From Stenotrophomonas maltophilia R551-3 (lineage in GTDB: Bacteria; Pseudomonadota; Gammaproteobacteria; Xanthomonadales; Xanthomonadaceae): 64,000 nt of DNA. Both the position numbers and the translations under genes were made by a program. The stretch is taken from the NCBI RefSeq assembly GCF_000020665.1, contig NC_011071.1, positions 1,168,501 to 1,232,500 on the forward strand. Reading direction: 5' to 3'. The notes under the pieces were generated by a model that was not told the DNA's origin, made no database searches, and worked only from the letters and a program-made list of their open reading frames with translations. Positions 35,022 through 44,170 of this stretch are shown here, piece by piece; positions within the stretch are counted from its first letter, which is position 1, and each line of letters opens with the position of its first letter.

Positions 35022-36074
35022 ATGCCGTTCTTGATTGACGCGACGGAAGTCGCAGTCGAGGGCATCGGCGCGGCGCGGCGCATCGGCTGGATGCGCTTCG
35101 TCGGCAATGGGCTGGGGGCGATCCCGATCGCTTCGATCATTCTCGAACGCCAGGATGGCGCCTGGGCGTGGGTACTGTTGCTGCTCAACGCGTTGGCGTG
35201 GCCGGCGCTTGCACTGCTGCTGACCCACCGATCCCGCCAGCCCGCGGTGGTGCAGTTCCGCTGCATGGTGGCCGACTCCTTCTTCGGCGGTGGCTGGATC
35301 GCCTTCATGGCGCTGAGCGCGGTCCCCAGTGCGTTGTTCGCCGCGCTGCTGGTCGCCGACAAGATCGCTGCCGGTGGCGTGCGGTTGGCGATGCGGGCGA
35401 CGCTGGCACTGGTGCTGGGCTTTCTGCTCAGCTGGTGGGCGCTTGGATTTCCCTACCAGCCCATCTCCTCGCAGCGCACGATCGTGCTGAGCGTGCCGTT
35501 CCTGTTCGTGTATGGCATCGGGCTGAGCATCCTGAGCTGGCAACTGGCACGCCGGGTCAAATCACAGAACCGCCAGCTGCAGCGGCTGAGCCGGATGGAT
35601 CCATTGGTGGAGCTGGCCAATCGTGGCTTCCTGATCCTCCGCGCGCAGCAGGTGCTGGACAAGGCGCAGGGACAGGGGGGCTTCGCCTGCCTGCTGATGC
35701 TCGACGTCGACGACTTCAAGCGCATCAACGATTCACATGGGCATCGGGCCGGGGACGAGGTGTTGCGGCAGATCGCCGCCACCTTGCGCGAGTTCGCACG
35801 CCCGGGCGACATACCGGCACGGTTGGGTGGCGACGAATTCGTGGTGCTGCTGCGTGACTGCACGACGCGTGATGCGATGCATGTGGCCGAGCGGATCCGG
35901 CTGCATCTGCTCGAAGCGGCAAGGCAGGTGGCACCGGGCGTGGAGTTCAGTGTCAGCATCGGTATCGCGGCGACGCCGGGCCAGGGCACCGTGGAAGACT
36001 GGCTGGCCACGGCCGACAAGGCCCTCTATCACGCCAAGCGCCAGGGCAAGAATACGGCCAGCTGGGCGGACTGA
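35022..36074 (+). CDS. MASE2-GGDEF diguanylate cyclase
   Basis: A 350-residue membrane protein. The N-terminal half has about six hydrophobic segments and resembles the MASE2 sensor domain (RRIGWMRFVGNGLGAIPIAS; ALAWPALALLL; ADSFFGGGW). The C-terminal half is a GGDEF domain with an intact active site GGDEF (269-273) and an inhibitory RxxD site (R260-D263). It should make cyclic di-GMP from two GTP and be feedback inhibited. GGGGG lies ahead of the ATG. The AdrA/DgcC cyclases have the same layout. Confidence 0.9.
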   Translation: MPFLIDATEVAVEGIGAARRIGWMRFVGNGLGAIPIASIILERQDGAWAWVLLLLNALAWPALALLLTHRSRQPAVVQFRCMVADSFFGGGWIAFMALSAVPSALFAALLVADKIAAGGVRLAMRATLALVLGFLLSWWALGFPYQPISSQRTIVLSVPFLFVYGIGLSILSWQLARRVKSQNRQLQRLSRMDPLVELANRGFLILRAQQVLDKAQGQGGFACLLMLDVDDFKRINDSHGHRAGDEVLRQIAATLREFARPGDIPARLGGDEFVVLLRDCTTRDAMHVAERIRLHLLEAARQVAPGVEFSVSIGIAATPGQGTVEDWLATADKALYHAKRQGKNTASWAD

Positions 36075-36110
36075 TTTACGGCACCGCACGCCGTGCGCAT
36101 GCGGTGGGTA

Positions 36111-37025
36111 TCAGAGCGTCCGTTCCCAGACCTGGCCGAGCAGATCGTGGCCAAAGCTGTGGTGGGGCTCTTCCTGTACCAGCTGGAAGCCCGCGCGTTC
36201 GTACAGGCGCCGGGCATCGGCCAGTACGCTGTTGGTCCAGAGCGTCATCCGCGTATAGCCGGCGGACGCCGCAAACGCGATGCACTCTTCCACCAGCCGG
36301 GCGCCGATGCCCATGCCGCGCGCGGTGGCATCCACATAGAGCAGGCGCAGCTTGGCTGTGCTGTCGTTCTGCCTGACCACGAACACCGAGCCCACCATGT
36401 CGCCGTCCTTCTCGGCGATCCAGCAGCGTTCACGCGCCGGGTCCAGCTCGCGCAGGTACTTGGCAACGATCTCCGACACCAGCGCTTCGTACTCCGCATT
36501 CCAGCCGAATTCGCGGGCATACAGCGCGGACTGCCGCGAGACCACCAGCCCCATGTCGCCCGGCCGCGGATCCCGCAGCAGGTACGAGGGAGACCTGTCG
36601 CCCAGCACGCTTTCGATCTGGCCCATGGCCGAAAGCAGCGTCAGCTGTGCCGTCTCGGGCAGCGTCGCCAGCAGCTCGGTCATTTCCCGCCGCGAGGTTT
36701 CTTCCAGTGGCGCGAACACGCTGTGCCCAAGTGCCGTCAGGGTCAGAACGACCACGCGCGCATCCTCGGCCGAGCGGTCCTTGATGAGATAGCCCTGCCG
36801 TTCGAACCTGGCGGTGACCCGGCTCACATAGCCGGCATCCAGGCCCAGCTCACGGCACAGGTCCGAGGGCGACAACGGTGCGTGGTGGGCCAGTTCGTAC
36901 AGGATGCGGACTTCGGTGAGCGACAGGCCACTGCGCAGCAGCGATTCCTGTAGTACCCCGATCTGCCGGGTATAGAAGCGGTTGAAGCGCCGCACTGCAT
37001 CGGCGCGTTCGGAAAGCGTGCCCAT
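36111..37025 (-). CDS. MarR family regulator fused to GNAT acetyltransferase
   Basis: A 304-residue fusion. Residues 1-145 are a MarR winged helix (FYTRQIGVLQESLLRSGLSLTEVRILYELAHH; GYVSRVTARFERQGYLIK); residues 155-304 are a GNAT domain with the acetyl-CoA loop VDATARGMGIGARLVEECIA. It is a known bifunctional architecture, in which acetylation and gene control may be linked, but the target is unknown. A palindrome of MarR type lies 20 bases upstream, suggesting autoregulation. Confidence 0.9.
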   Translation of the reverse strand: MGTLSERADAVRRFNRFYTRQIGVLQESLLRSGLSLTEVRILYELAHHAPLSPSDLCRELGLDAGYVSRVTARFERQGYLIKDRSAEDARVVVLTLTALGHSVFAPLEETSRREMTELLATLPETAQLTLLSAMGQIESVLGDRSPSYLLRDPRPGDMGLVVSRQSALYAREFGWNAEYEALVSEIVAKYLRELDPARERCWIAEKDGDMVGSVFVVRQNDSTAKLRLLYVDATARGMGIGARLVEECIAFAASAGYTRMTLWTNSVLADARRLYERAGFQLVQEEPHHSFGHDLLGQVWERTL

Positions 37026-37044
37026 TGCCTTGGCCGATCCATGT

Positions 37045-37080
37045 ATTTGACTTGGTCAAATAATTACTTGCCTAAGTCAA
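37045..37080. promoter_or_regulatory. Probable operator of the MarR/GNAT gene
   Basis: ATTTGACTTGGTCAAAT (37045-37061) is a 17-base inverted repeat with 7-bp arms and 3-base spacer. A second AAGTCAA half-site (37074-37080) pairs with TTGACTT at 37048-37054. AT-rich repeats of this kind just upstream of a MarR gene are typical autoregulatory sites. Confidence 0.65.
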
Positions 37081-37084
37081 ATAA

Positions 37085-38017
37085 TCAAGGGGTACGCAGC
37101 TCTGTACTGCGGGCATCGTCCGGCGCCGTCGGCGGGTGTGCGCTGCTGCATGCACAGCGCAGCAGCGCGGCGGCCAGTGCAGGATGCTGGCCGCGCATGG
37201 CCAGCTGCAGGGCGGTGATCGGCATGCCCAGTTCCAGCGCGACGAAGGCCAGGCCCGGCCGATGCAGGGTCTGCATCGAGGCCGGCACGATAGCGATGCC
37301 CAGGCCCGCTGCAGCCAGGTTGATGGCCGAGGCCACCTGTGGCGCTTCCTGCTGGATGGTGGGGGTGAAGCCCTGGCTGCGGCAGGCAGCGACGACATCG
37401 GCGCTCAGGCCATAGCCGGATTTCCGCGAGAACAGGATGAAGCGCTCATCGCGCAGCTCGGTCAGTGCGATGCCCGCCCGGCCGGCCAGCGGGTGTTCGG
37501 CCGGCAGTACCGCCACCAGTGGTTCGGCGCTGAGCTGCTGGATCACCAGCTCGCCAGGATGCGAATACGGTGGGCGCACGATCACCGCGTCCAGTTCGCC
37601 GTCGTCCAGGCGCCGGATCAGGGATTCACTGCCGTCTTCGACCAGTTGCAGCTGCACCGCCGGATGCGCCTGCCGGAACCTGCGCAGCAGTGCGGTCACC
37701 GCGTCGTTGTATGAGGCCGATTCGGTCAGCCCCAGCGTGAGCGTGCCGACCTCGCCGCGTGCAGCGCTCAGCGCCTGCTCCTTGGCGTGGTCGACGCGCG
37801 CGAGGATGTCCACGGCTGCTGCCCAGAACACGCGGCCCGCGTCACTGAGCACGATGCCGCGTCCCTGGCGATGGAACAGCGGCGTGCCGATCTCTTCCTC
37901 CAGCGCGCGGATCTGCTGCCCGAGCGGTGGCTGGGCGATATGCAGGGCCTCGGCGGCCTTGGTGAAGCTCTGCAGTTGGGCGGTCATGACGAAGTAGCGC
38001 AGGTGGCGCAGTTCCAT
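37085..38017 (-). CDS. LysR family transcriptional regulator
   Basis: A 310-residue LysR regulator. The helix-turn-helix is in FVMTAQLQSFTKAAEALHIAQPPLGQQI (helices about 10-37), with the effector-binding domain from about residue 90 (GTLTLGLTESASY; VIVRPPYSHPGEL). GAGG lies five bases before the ATG at 38017. It is divergent, with 108 bases between, from an isocitrate lyase/PEP mutase family gene, which is its likely target. Confidence 0.92.
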   Translation of the reverse strand: MELRHLRYFVMTAQLQSFTKAAEALHIAQPPLGQQIRALEEEIGTPLFHRQGRGIVLSDAGRVFWAAAVDILARVDHAKEQALSAARGEVGTLTLGLTESASYNDAVTALLRRFRQAHPAVQLQLVEDGSESLIRRLDDGELDAVIVRPPYSHPGELVIQQLSAEPLVAVLPAEHPLAGRAGIALTELRDERFILFSRKSGYGLSADVVAACRSQGFTPTIQQEAPQVASAINLAAAGLGIAIVPASMQTLHRPGLAFVALELGMPITALQLAMRGQHPALAAALLRCACSSAHPPTAPDDARSTELRTP

Positions 38018-38125
38018 TGGAACCTCAGGCGTTCTGGTGCTGTACGAACACGGTATTGGACGGTCGCCGGTGGCGGCAACATCATCGGTATCCCACGGCA
38101 GATGTCCAACTACAAGGGAGACCAC

Positions 38126-38974
38126 ATGAAGAAGACACGTCGGCTGCGCGATCTGCTTCGGCAGGGCAGCGTGATAGCACCGGGCGTATTCGATGGCTTG
38201 TCGGCACGCCTGGTGGAGCTGGCCGGCTTCGATGCGGTATATGCCAGCGGCGGGGCCATCGCACGTTCGGCCGGCGTACCGGACATCGGCCTGCTCGGTC
38301 TCAGCGAAGTGCTTGTGCAGGTTGAACGGATCGTCGATGCCTGCGATCTGCCGGTGATCGCCGACGCTGACACCGGCTTCGGCGGCACCGCGAATGTTGA
38401 ACGCACGGTGCGCGCGTTGGAAAGGGCAGGGGTTGCCGCCCTGCATATCGAGGACCAGGCCTTCCCCAAGCGCTGTGGTCACCTGGATGACAAGACGCTG
38501 GTTGACGCGGGCGAGATGTGCACGAAGATCCGCGTCGCCTGCCAGTCGCGGATCGATCCGGAGCTGATGATCATCGCGCGTACCGACGCCATCGCCTGCG
38601 AGGGCCTGGATGCGGCGATCGAACGCGCGCGTGCGTATGTGGAGGCGGGCGCGGACATGATCTTCGTCGAGGCCCCGGAAACGCTGGAGCAGATCGAGGT
38701 GATTTCGCAGCGTGTTCCCGGGCCGAAGCTGATCAACATGTTCCACAGCGGCAAGACGCCGCTGGTGCCGGTGCAGCGGCTTGCCGAACTCGATTACCGG
38801 CTGGTGATCATTCCCTCGGACCTGCAACGGGCTGCGATCCGGGCCATGCAGCGCACCCTGCAGGAGATTGCAGCGACCGGTGACAGCGGGCGTGTCGCCA
38901 ATGCGCTGGCCAGCTTCAGCGAGCGCGAGGAGATCGTGCGTACCGGTCGTTATCTGGCGCTGGATCGCGCCTGA
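38126..38974 (+). CDS. Isocitrate lyase/PEP mutase family protein
   Basis: A 282-residue TIM-barrel enzyme. The signature HIEDQAFPKRCGH, with C117, corresponds to the K-K/R-CGH catalytic loop of methylisocitrate lyase-type enzymes, and DADTGFGG and IARTDA are the metal-binding strands. It would cleave or decarboxylate a 2-oxo or 2-hydroxy acid; methylisocitrate lyase, oxaloacetate decarboxylase and carboxyvinyl-carboxyphosphonate mutase relatives cannot be told apart here. The start at 38126 has GGGAG in front; an ATG at 38102 is possible. Divergent from a LysR regulator. Confidence 0.88.
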   Translation: MKKTRRLRDLLRQGSVIAPGVFDGLSARLVELAGFDAVYASGGAIARSAGVPDIGLLGLSEVLVQVERIVDACDLPVIADADTGFGGTANVERTVRALERAGVAALHIEDQAFPKRCGHLDDKTLVDAGEMCTKIRVACQSRIDPELMIIARTDAIACEGLDAAIERARAYVEAGADMIFVEAPETLEQIEVISQRVPGPKLINMFHSGKTPLVPVQRLAELDYRLVIIPSDLQRAAIRAMQRTLQEIAATGDSGRVANALASFSEREEIVRTGRYLALDRA

Positions 38975-39099
38975 GTCGAGGAAGCCTGCCGGGAGCGGGG
39001 CGGCGGCCTGTGCAATCGTGGCGTAACGGCCATTCATCCTGCACGCGGCATCGCCACGGCAATCCTCTACCATGGGCCACCCCGCCCGGACCTGCCCTG

Positions 39100-40125
39100 A
39101 TGCAAGACGCCCTTGTTGCCCAGCCCAAGCCCCCCGTCCCGAGGATCGCGGCCTGGCTGATGATGCTGCTGGGCATGTGGCTGGCGTTGAAGCTGGGCCT
39201 GGTGGTGACCCTGCTGTCGGGTCTGCTGGTGTTCCAGCTGACCCACCTGCTGGCCTCCACCGTGGAGGGCAAGCTGCCGCCAGGTCGGGCGCGGGCCATC
39301 GCGGTGATCGTGCTGTCAGCGGTGATCATCAGCGCGCTGGTGCTGGCCGGAATCGGCGTGGCGTCATTTTTCCGCAACGAGACCGGTGGGCCGGACGCGC
39401 TGCTGGCACGGCTGATGGAGATCCTCAATTCGTCGCGGCACCAGGTGCCGGCGCTGCTGCAGCCGTACATCCCCGAGGACATGCCGGCACTGCGCACGGC
39501 GCTGAACGACTGGGCCGCCGAACATCAGCGCCAGCTGGGCGTGGCCGGTACCTCGGTGGTGCAGGTGGGTGTACGCGTACTGATCGGTATGGTGCTGGGC
39601 GCGATGATTGCGTTGTACGACGAACTGCCGCTGCCGAAGATGGGCCCGCTGGCGCAGGAGCTGATCGGCCGCACCAGCCGCCTGGCCACCGCGTTCCGCC
39701 AGGTGGTGTTCGCGCAGGTGAAGATCTCGCTGCTCAATACCGTGTTCACCGCCATCTTCCTGCTGGGCGTACTGCCGTTGTTCGGCGTGCACCTGCCACT
39801 GTCCAAGACCCTGGTGCTGATCACCTTCATCGCCGGCCTGCTGCCGGTGGTGGGCAACATCATCTCCAACACCATCATCACCATCGTCGCGCTGTCGGTT
39901 TCGTTCTACGTGGCCGTGGCCGCGCTGCTGTACCTGATCGTGATCCACAAGCTGGAGTACTTCCTCAATGCGCGCATCGTTGGCGGCGAAATCCAGGCCC
40001 GTGCCTGGGAGCTGCTGCTGGCGATGCTGGTGATGGAAGCGGCGTTCGGCCTGCCGGGCCTGGTCGCCGCGCCGGTGTTCTACGCCTATGTGAAGCGCGA
40101 ACTGGTCGACCAGCGCTGGATCTAG
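39100..40125 (+). CDS. AI-2E family transporter
   Basis: A 341-residue inner-membrane protein of the AI-2E (PF01594, formerly DUF20) family with about seven or eight hydrophobic segments, starting IAAWLMMLLGMWLALKLG, a large loop (about 100-190), and a C-terminal set including GVLPLFGVHLPLSKTLVL and AGLLPVVGNIISNT, the family's conserved PxxG-rich region. Members export small molecules or exchange ions; the substrate here is unknown. Start chosen at 39100, directly ahead of the hydrophobic part. Confidence 0.87.
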   Translation: MQDALVAQPKPPVPRIAAWLMMLLGMWLALKLGLVVTLLSGLLVFQLTHLLASTVEGKLPPGRARAIAVIVLSAVIISALVLAGIGVASFFRNETGGPDALLARLMEILNSSRHQVPALLQPYIPEDMPALRTALNDWAAEHQRQLGVAGTSVVQVGVRVLIGMVLGAMIALYDELPLPKMGPLAQELIGRTSRLATAFRQVVFAQVKISLLNTVFTAIFLLGVLPLFGVHLPLSKTLVLITFIAGLLPVVGNIISNTIITIVALSVSFYVAVAALLYLIVIHKLEYFLNARIVGGEIQARAWELLLAMLVMEAAFGLPGLVAAPVFYAYVKRELVDQRWI

Positions 40126-40287
40126 TACGGCAGGGTGTGACGCATTCGGCCCGCCCAGGCGCTTGGTAAGACCTTGCCGGCGCGTTCGCGGTAGCTGCGG
40201 TATACCCGTGGTCACGGTTCGCGCGGCACTGGCTTGGCGCTGCCGGGACCGGCGGCTACAGTGATCCGCACTTCAGGGGAAATTTGC

Positions 40288-42030
40288 ATGGCCGGCAAGG
40301 CATCGCCCATCGGGTTGCGGACCTGGGTCTGGATCCTGGCGGGGTTGTTCGTGGTCTGTACGCTGCCGTTGATGGCCATCGCGCTGGTCCAGGGCACGCT
40401 GCGCTACAGCGCCGCCGAAGACAACCTGGTCAGCCTGCGCCAGCTGCGGCAGACCTTCGACCTGGCCAACCTGGTCTCCGCCGAACGCGGCCCGGCCAAC
40501 AGCCTGCTCGGCGCCGACCCGGCCGATGCCGCCGAACACGCGCGGCTGGCTGCGCAGCTGGCGATGGCGCGCAGGCGGGTGGATATCTCGATGCAGCAGC
40601 TGGACAGCGTGTTCAGGGCCGCTCCCGGTGTGGTGGACGAGCAGGGCCTGCTGGCCGATGCGCAGCGTCGGCTGAAATCGGCGCGTGCGGCGGTCGACCG
40701 CGTCACCGCGCAGCCGCAGGAGGCGCGCCGGGTGGAGGAAGTGGAGCGGGCGATCAACAGCATGTTCGCAGTCGTCGACCGGCTGCATCTGCTGACCTCG
40801 GCGCAGATCAATCTGCTGGTCAGCGTCGACCGTGAGGCAGCCATTCCGGCGATGCAGGGCCAGGTGCTGATCGATCTGCGCGAGCATGGCGGCCGCCTGG
40901 CGTCCAACGTGATGGCGCCGGTCGCGGTGCCGGGCGCCTGGCGCGACGAGCAGGTACGCGCTGCACTGCAGACCGAGGGCCGCCTGCTGGAACTGTGGCG
41001 GCTGGCCGGCAGCCACCAGTCGGTGTTCCGCAGTGACCCGGAGCTGTCCTGGCACTGGGACATGGCCCGTCGGCAGTTCTTTGGCGAGTCGCTGCCGATG
41101 ATCGAGCAGCTGATCGAGGACGGTCGCCGCGGCGTGCCGCCACCATGGACCGCGGCCGAGTTCACCGCGCGCTACGTGCCGACGCTGCAGTCACTGGAAG
41201 CGCTGCGTGATGGCTACCTGAGCGTGTCCATCGCCCGTTTCGAGCGCACCCGCAACCGTGAGGCGACACGGCTGGCAGTGTTGGTGGCGACTGCGCTGGG
41301 CACGCTGGTGGTGCTTGGCGTGGCCCTGCGCATTGCCCATCTGCAGATCCTGCGGCCGTTGCTGCTGGCGCAGCGGCAGGTGATCCAGATCGCCTCCGAT
41401 GCACCCGGCCCGGAGCAGCACGTCACCCATCCGCTGGCGGAAATGCAGCGCCTGTTCGATGCCATCGAAGTGCTGCGCGAGAAGTCGCGGGAACGCTTGG
41501 CGTTGACCAGCGAGCTGCGCCAGCTGGCCGGTACCGACGAACTGACCGGCCTGCTGAACCGACGCGCGCTGGAGGAAGTGGTGCAGCAGCGGCATGCCGA
41601 GGGCGAGGCCAGTGCGGTGGTGATCCTGCTGGACGTCGACCGCTTCAAGGCGATCAACGATGGCCATGGCCACGATGCCGGTGACCAGGTGCTGGAGCAG
41701 GTGGCACAGCTGCTGCAGCGCCACCTGCGCCGCAGTGACAGCATTGCCCGCTACGGTGGCGAGGAATTCCTGGTGCTGTTGGCCGACGGTGATCTCGCGG
41801 GTGGCCGCCGCCTGGCGGAGTCGCTGCGCCTGGCGCTGCAGCAGTTGGACATCGTAATCGCGGGTGGCATCGAACTGCGGGTGACCGCCAGTTTCGGCGT
41901 GGCCCAGGGAGGTACCGATGCACTGGGCTGGCGCACGCTGCTGCGTGCCGCCGATGCCGCCATGTACCAGGCCAAGGCGCAGGGCCGTGATCGCGTGCGG
42001 GTGGCCGGTGGCGGGCGCGTTCCGCGCTGA
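40288..42030 (+). CDS. Membrane GGDEF diguanylate cyclase with periplasmic sensor
   Basis: A 580-residue protein with two transmembrane segments (about 10-33 and 332-352) bracketing a helical periplasmic domain whose LVSAERGPANSLLGA recalls the ERG motif of nitrate-sensing-like domains. A short HAMP-like linker leads to a GGDEF domain with GGEEF at 490-494 and an intact RxxD inhibitory site (R481-D484). It should produce cyclic di-GMP on an external signal. GGGGAAA upstream supports the ATG at 40288. Confidence 0.9.
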   Translation: MAGKASPIGLRTWVWILAGLFVVCTLPLMAIALVQGTLRYSAAEDNLVSLRQLRQTFDLANLVSAERGPANSLLGADPADAAEHARLAAQLAMARRRVDISMQQLDSVFRAAPGVVDEQGLLADAQRRLKSARAAVDRVTAQPQEARRVEEVERAINSMFAVVDRLHLLTSAQINLLVSVDREAAIPAMQGQVLIDLREHGGRLASNVMAPVAVPGAWRDEQVRAALQTEGRLLELWRLAGSHQSVFRSDPELSWHWDMARRQFFGESLPMIEQLIEDGRRGVPPPWTAAEFTARYVPTLQSLEALRDGYLSVSIARFERTRNREATRLAVLVATALGTLVVLGVALRIAHLQILRPLLLAQRQVIQIASDAPGPEQHVTHPLAEMQRLFDAIEVLREKSRERLALTSELRQLAGTDELTGLLNRRALEEVVQQRHAEGEASAVVILLDVDRFKAINDGHGHDAGDQVLEQVAQLLQRHLRRSDSIARYGGEEFLVLLADGDLAGGRRLAESLRLALQQLDIVIAGGIELRVTASFGVAQGGTDALGWRTLLRAADAAMYQAKAQGRDRVRVAGGGRVPR

Positions 42031-42101
42031 AACGCCACGTTCATCGCTGGCGCACGCAGTGCCGCCTAGACTGGCCCTCCGATCGCTTGGAAGGAGCCAT
42101 C

Positions 42102-42539
42102 ATGACCGCTCGCCCCGTTGTCGCCGCAGTGCTGCTGGCCGGGTTGTTGGCCGGCTGTACCTCCACCGCTTCGCAGACCGCTGCGGATGCGCCGCGCCAT
42201 CCCTCCATCGCCGCCGACCTGAGCCCGGTGCCGGCCTTCACCGGCGGCGGCGCGGGTTGGAGCATCGAGATCGCCTCCACCGGCAAGGGCAACCACGATG
42301 CCAGCCTCAGCGTTGACGGCCGCATCCACAAGGGCACGCTGCGCTATCTGGGGCAGCCGGCGGATGCGCCCAGCTCGCTGATCGTGCTCAACGGTGAACT
42401 TGGCAGGCAGCCGGCTGTCGTCGAGATCAAGCGCGAGTCGTGCCGCACTGCCGAAGGCGTCGACACCCTGGCCAGCGTACAGGTGACGATGGAAGGGCAG
42501 CCACAGCGCCGCGGTTGTGGCCATCTGGCGGTGTATTGA
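42102..42539 (+). CDS. Small lipoprotein of unknown function
   Basis: 145 residues. The signal peptide ends in the lipobox LLAGC (cysteine near residue 19), so it is lipid-anchored. The mature part (GAGWSIEIASTGKGNHDASLS; IVLNGELGRQPAVVEIKRESC) looks like a small beta-rich domain with two or three cysteines, similar to heat-shock/META-type or DUF lipoproteins seen in xanthomonads, but I cannot assign a family. AAGGAG stands before the ATG at 42102. Confidence 0.75.
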   Translation: MTARPVVAAVLLAGLLAGCTSTASQTAADAPRHPSIAADLSPVPAFTGGGAGWSIEIASTGKGNHDASLSVDGRIHKGTLRYLGQPADAPSSLIVLNGELGRQPAVVEIKRESCRTAEGVDTLASVQVTMEGQPQRRGCGHLAVY

Positions 42540-42553
42540 GGTCGCGCGACGGC

Positions 42554-43054
42554 ATGCTCGAGATTCCCACGCTTTACACCGAACGCTTGCGGCTGCGCCC
42601 GCAACGGCTCGATGACTTCGAGGTCTACGCCGCATTCCTGGCGTCGCCGCGTGCGTGCGGCATGGGCGGTCCGTTTGGTGAGGTCGCCGCGTGGGGGCAG
42701 TTCTGCCACGACCTGGCCAGCTGGCAGCTGTTCGGCCACGGTGCGCTGATGATCGAGCGCGGCGACAGTGGTGCCTGCATCGGCCAGGTCGGTATCAACC
42801 ACGGTCCGTTGTTCCCGGAAAAGGAACTGGGCTGGCTGCTGTACGACGGCCATGAGGGGCAGGGGTTCGCCACCGAGGCGGCCGGCGCGCTGCGCGACTG
42901 GGCCTTCGTGGTGGCGCAGCTGCCGACCCTGGTCAGCTACATGGCGCCGGACAATATGGCATCACAGGCCGTTGCGCAGCGGCTGGGCGGCGTGCTCGAT
43001 GCGCAGGCCGTGCGCAGCGATGCGGATGATCTGGTGTACCGCTACCCGCGTTGA
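42554..43054 (+). CDS. GNAT family N-acetyltransferase, RimJ/RimL-like
   Basis: A 166-residue acetyltransferase. LYTERLRLRPQRLDDFEVYAAF at the start and GWLLYDGHEGQGFATEAAGALRDWA (acetyl-CoA loop) followed by MAPDNMASQAVAQRLGG are the standard RimJ/RimL pattern. Substrate unknown. It ends three bases before the convergent LysR gene. Confidence 0.9.
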   Translation: MLEIPTLYTERLRLRPQRLDDFEVYAAFLASPRACGMGGPFGEVAAWGQFCHDLASWQLFGHGALMIERGDSGACIGQVGINHGPLFPEKELGWLLYDGHEGQGFATEAAGALRDWAFVVAQLPTLVSYMAPDNMASQAVAQRLGGVLDAQAVRSDADDLVYRYPR

Positions 43055-43057
43055 GGC

Positions 43058-44032
43058 CTAGCCGCGGGTGGCGGGGGCCTGCACCGTGCGGCCGAGCGCC
43101 TTGGCGACGCCTTCGCGCTTCTCGATCAGGAACTCCATCAGTGCACGCACGCGAGGTGGCATCTGCTCGCGCGAAGGCACATACAGGTAGAAGCCGGGGA
43201 ACGGCGTGGACCACTCCGGCATCAAGCGGACCAGGCGTCCATCGGCCAGCATCGGCTGCAAGGAGAGGTCGATGTGCTGCATCACGCCCAGTCCCTGCAG
43301 CGCCGCCCGGATCATCCCTTCGTCGTCGTTGCTGACATAGCGACCGCGTGGTTCCACCTCAAAGTCATGGCCGGGTTGGCCGGGCGTGCTGAACTCCCAG
43401 GCATAGATGTTGCCGCTGCCGGTCTGTCGGTAGCCCAGGCATTCGTGCGAGGCCAGTTCGGCCGGCGTTGTTGGCGTGCCATGCCGGGCCAGGTAGTGGG
43501 GCGAGGCGGCGACCACCATTTCCAGCATCGGCGTGACCGGAACCGCGATCATGCCCTCGGCCAGGCGTTCACCGAGGCGGATGCCGGCGTCGCAGCCGTC
43601 GGCGACGATGCTGGACAGGCCATCATCCATCACCAGTTCGATGCGCAGCTCGGGAAAGCGCGCGAAGAATTCCGGCAGGTGCGGTTCGATCAGGGTCTTG
43701 GCGGTCAGGCGCGCGGTGTTGATGCGCAGCAGGCCCGACGGTGCATCGTGGTTGGCGCGCAGGCCGCGTACCGCGGCTTCGATGGTGCCCAGCGACGGCC
43801 GTAGTGCGTCGAACAGGCGCTGCCCTTCCTCGGTCAGCGACATCTCACGGGTGGTCCGGTGCAGCAGACGCACGCCCAGCTGCTTCTCCAGCGTCTTCAG
43901 GTTCTGCGACAGCGCCGGACGCGAGATGCCCATCTCGTCGGCCGCCTTGGTGAAGCTGCGGTGGTGGGCAATGTGGGCGAAGCCGGCCAGATGCGGCAGC
44001 AGGGCGGGGCTGAACGGGGTAGATGGATTCAT
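43058..44032 (-). CDS. LysR family transcriptional regulator
   Basis: A 324-residue LysR regulator. Helix-turn-helix in HIAHHRSFTKAADEMGISRPALSQNL (about 20-45), effector domain from about 95 (GLLRINTARLTAKTLIEPHL; DAGIRLGERLAEGMIAVPV), of the CrgA/DsdC-like subgroup by its long LRINT start. It is divergent from an alpha/beta hydrolase gene with 138 bases between, its probable target. Confidence 0.92.
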   Translation of the reverse strand: MNPSTPFSPALLPHLAGFAHIAHHRSFTKAADEMGISRPALSQNLKTLEKQLGVRLLHRTTREMSLTEEGQRLFDALRPSLGTIEAAVRGLRANHDAPSGLLRINTARLTAKTLIEPHLPEFFARFPELRIELVMDDGLSSIVADGCDAGIRLGERLAEGMIAVPVTPMLEMVVAASPHYLARHGTPTTPAELASHECLGYRQTGSGNIYAWEFSTPGQPGHDFEVEPRGRYVSNDDEGMIRAALQGLGVMQHIDLSLQPMLADGRLVRLMPEWSTPFPGFYLYVPSREQMPPRVRALMEFLIEKREGVAKALGRTVQAPATRG

Positions 44033-44170
44033 CGGCGGGCCGTCGCGGACTGGTAACTCCAGCTTACTACTGTGGTCAGCATTGTCGGCTTTTTCGAGTC
44101 CAATACCAGGCCTATCGTGTTGGCAACGGCGATACCCCGGTCGCCCCTTCGCCCCACAGAGGAAACGCCC

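Noticed and set aside
37787..38125. N-terminal extension of the isocitrate lyase family gene
   Set aside because: The extension is antisense to the LysR gene; the family-typical start and ribosome binding site are at 38126.
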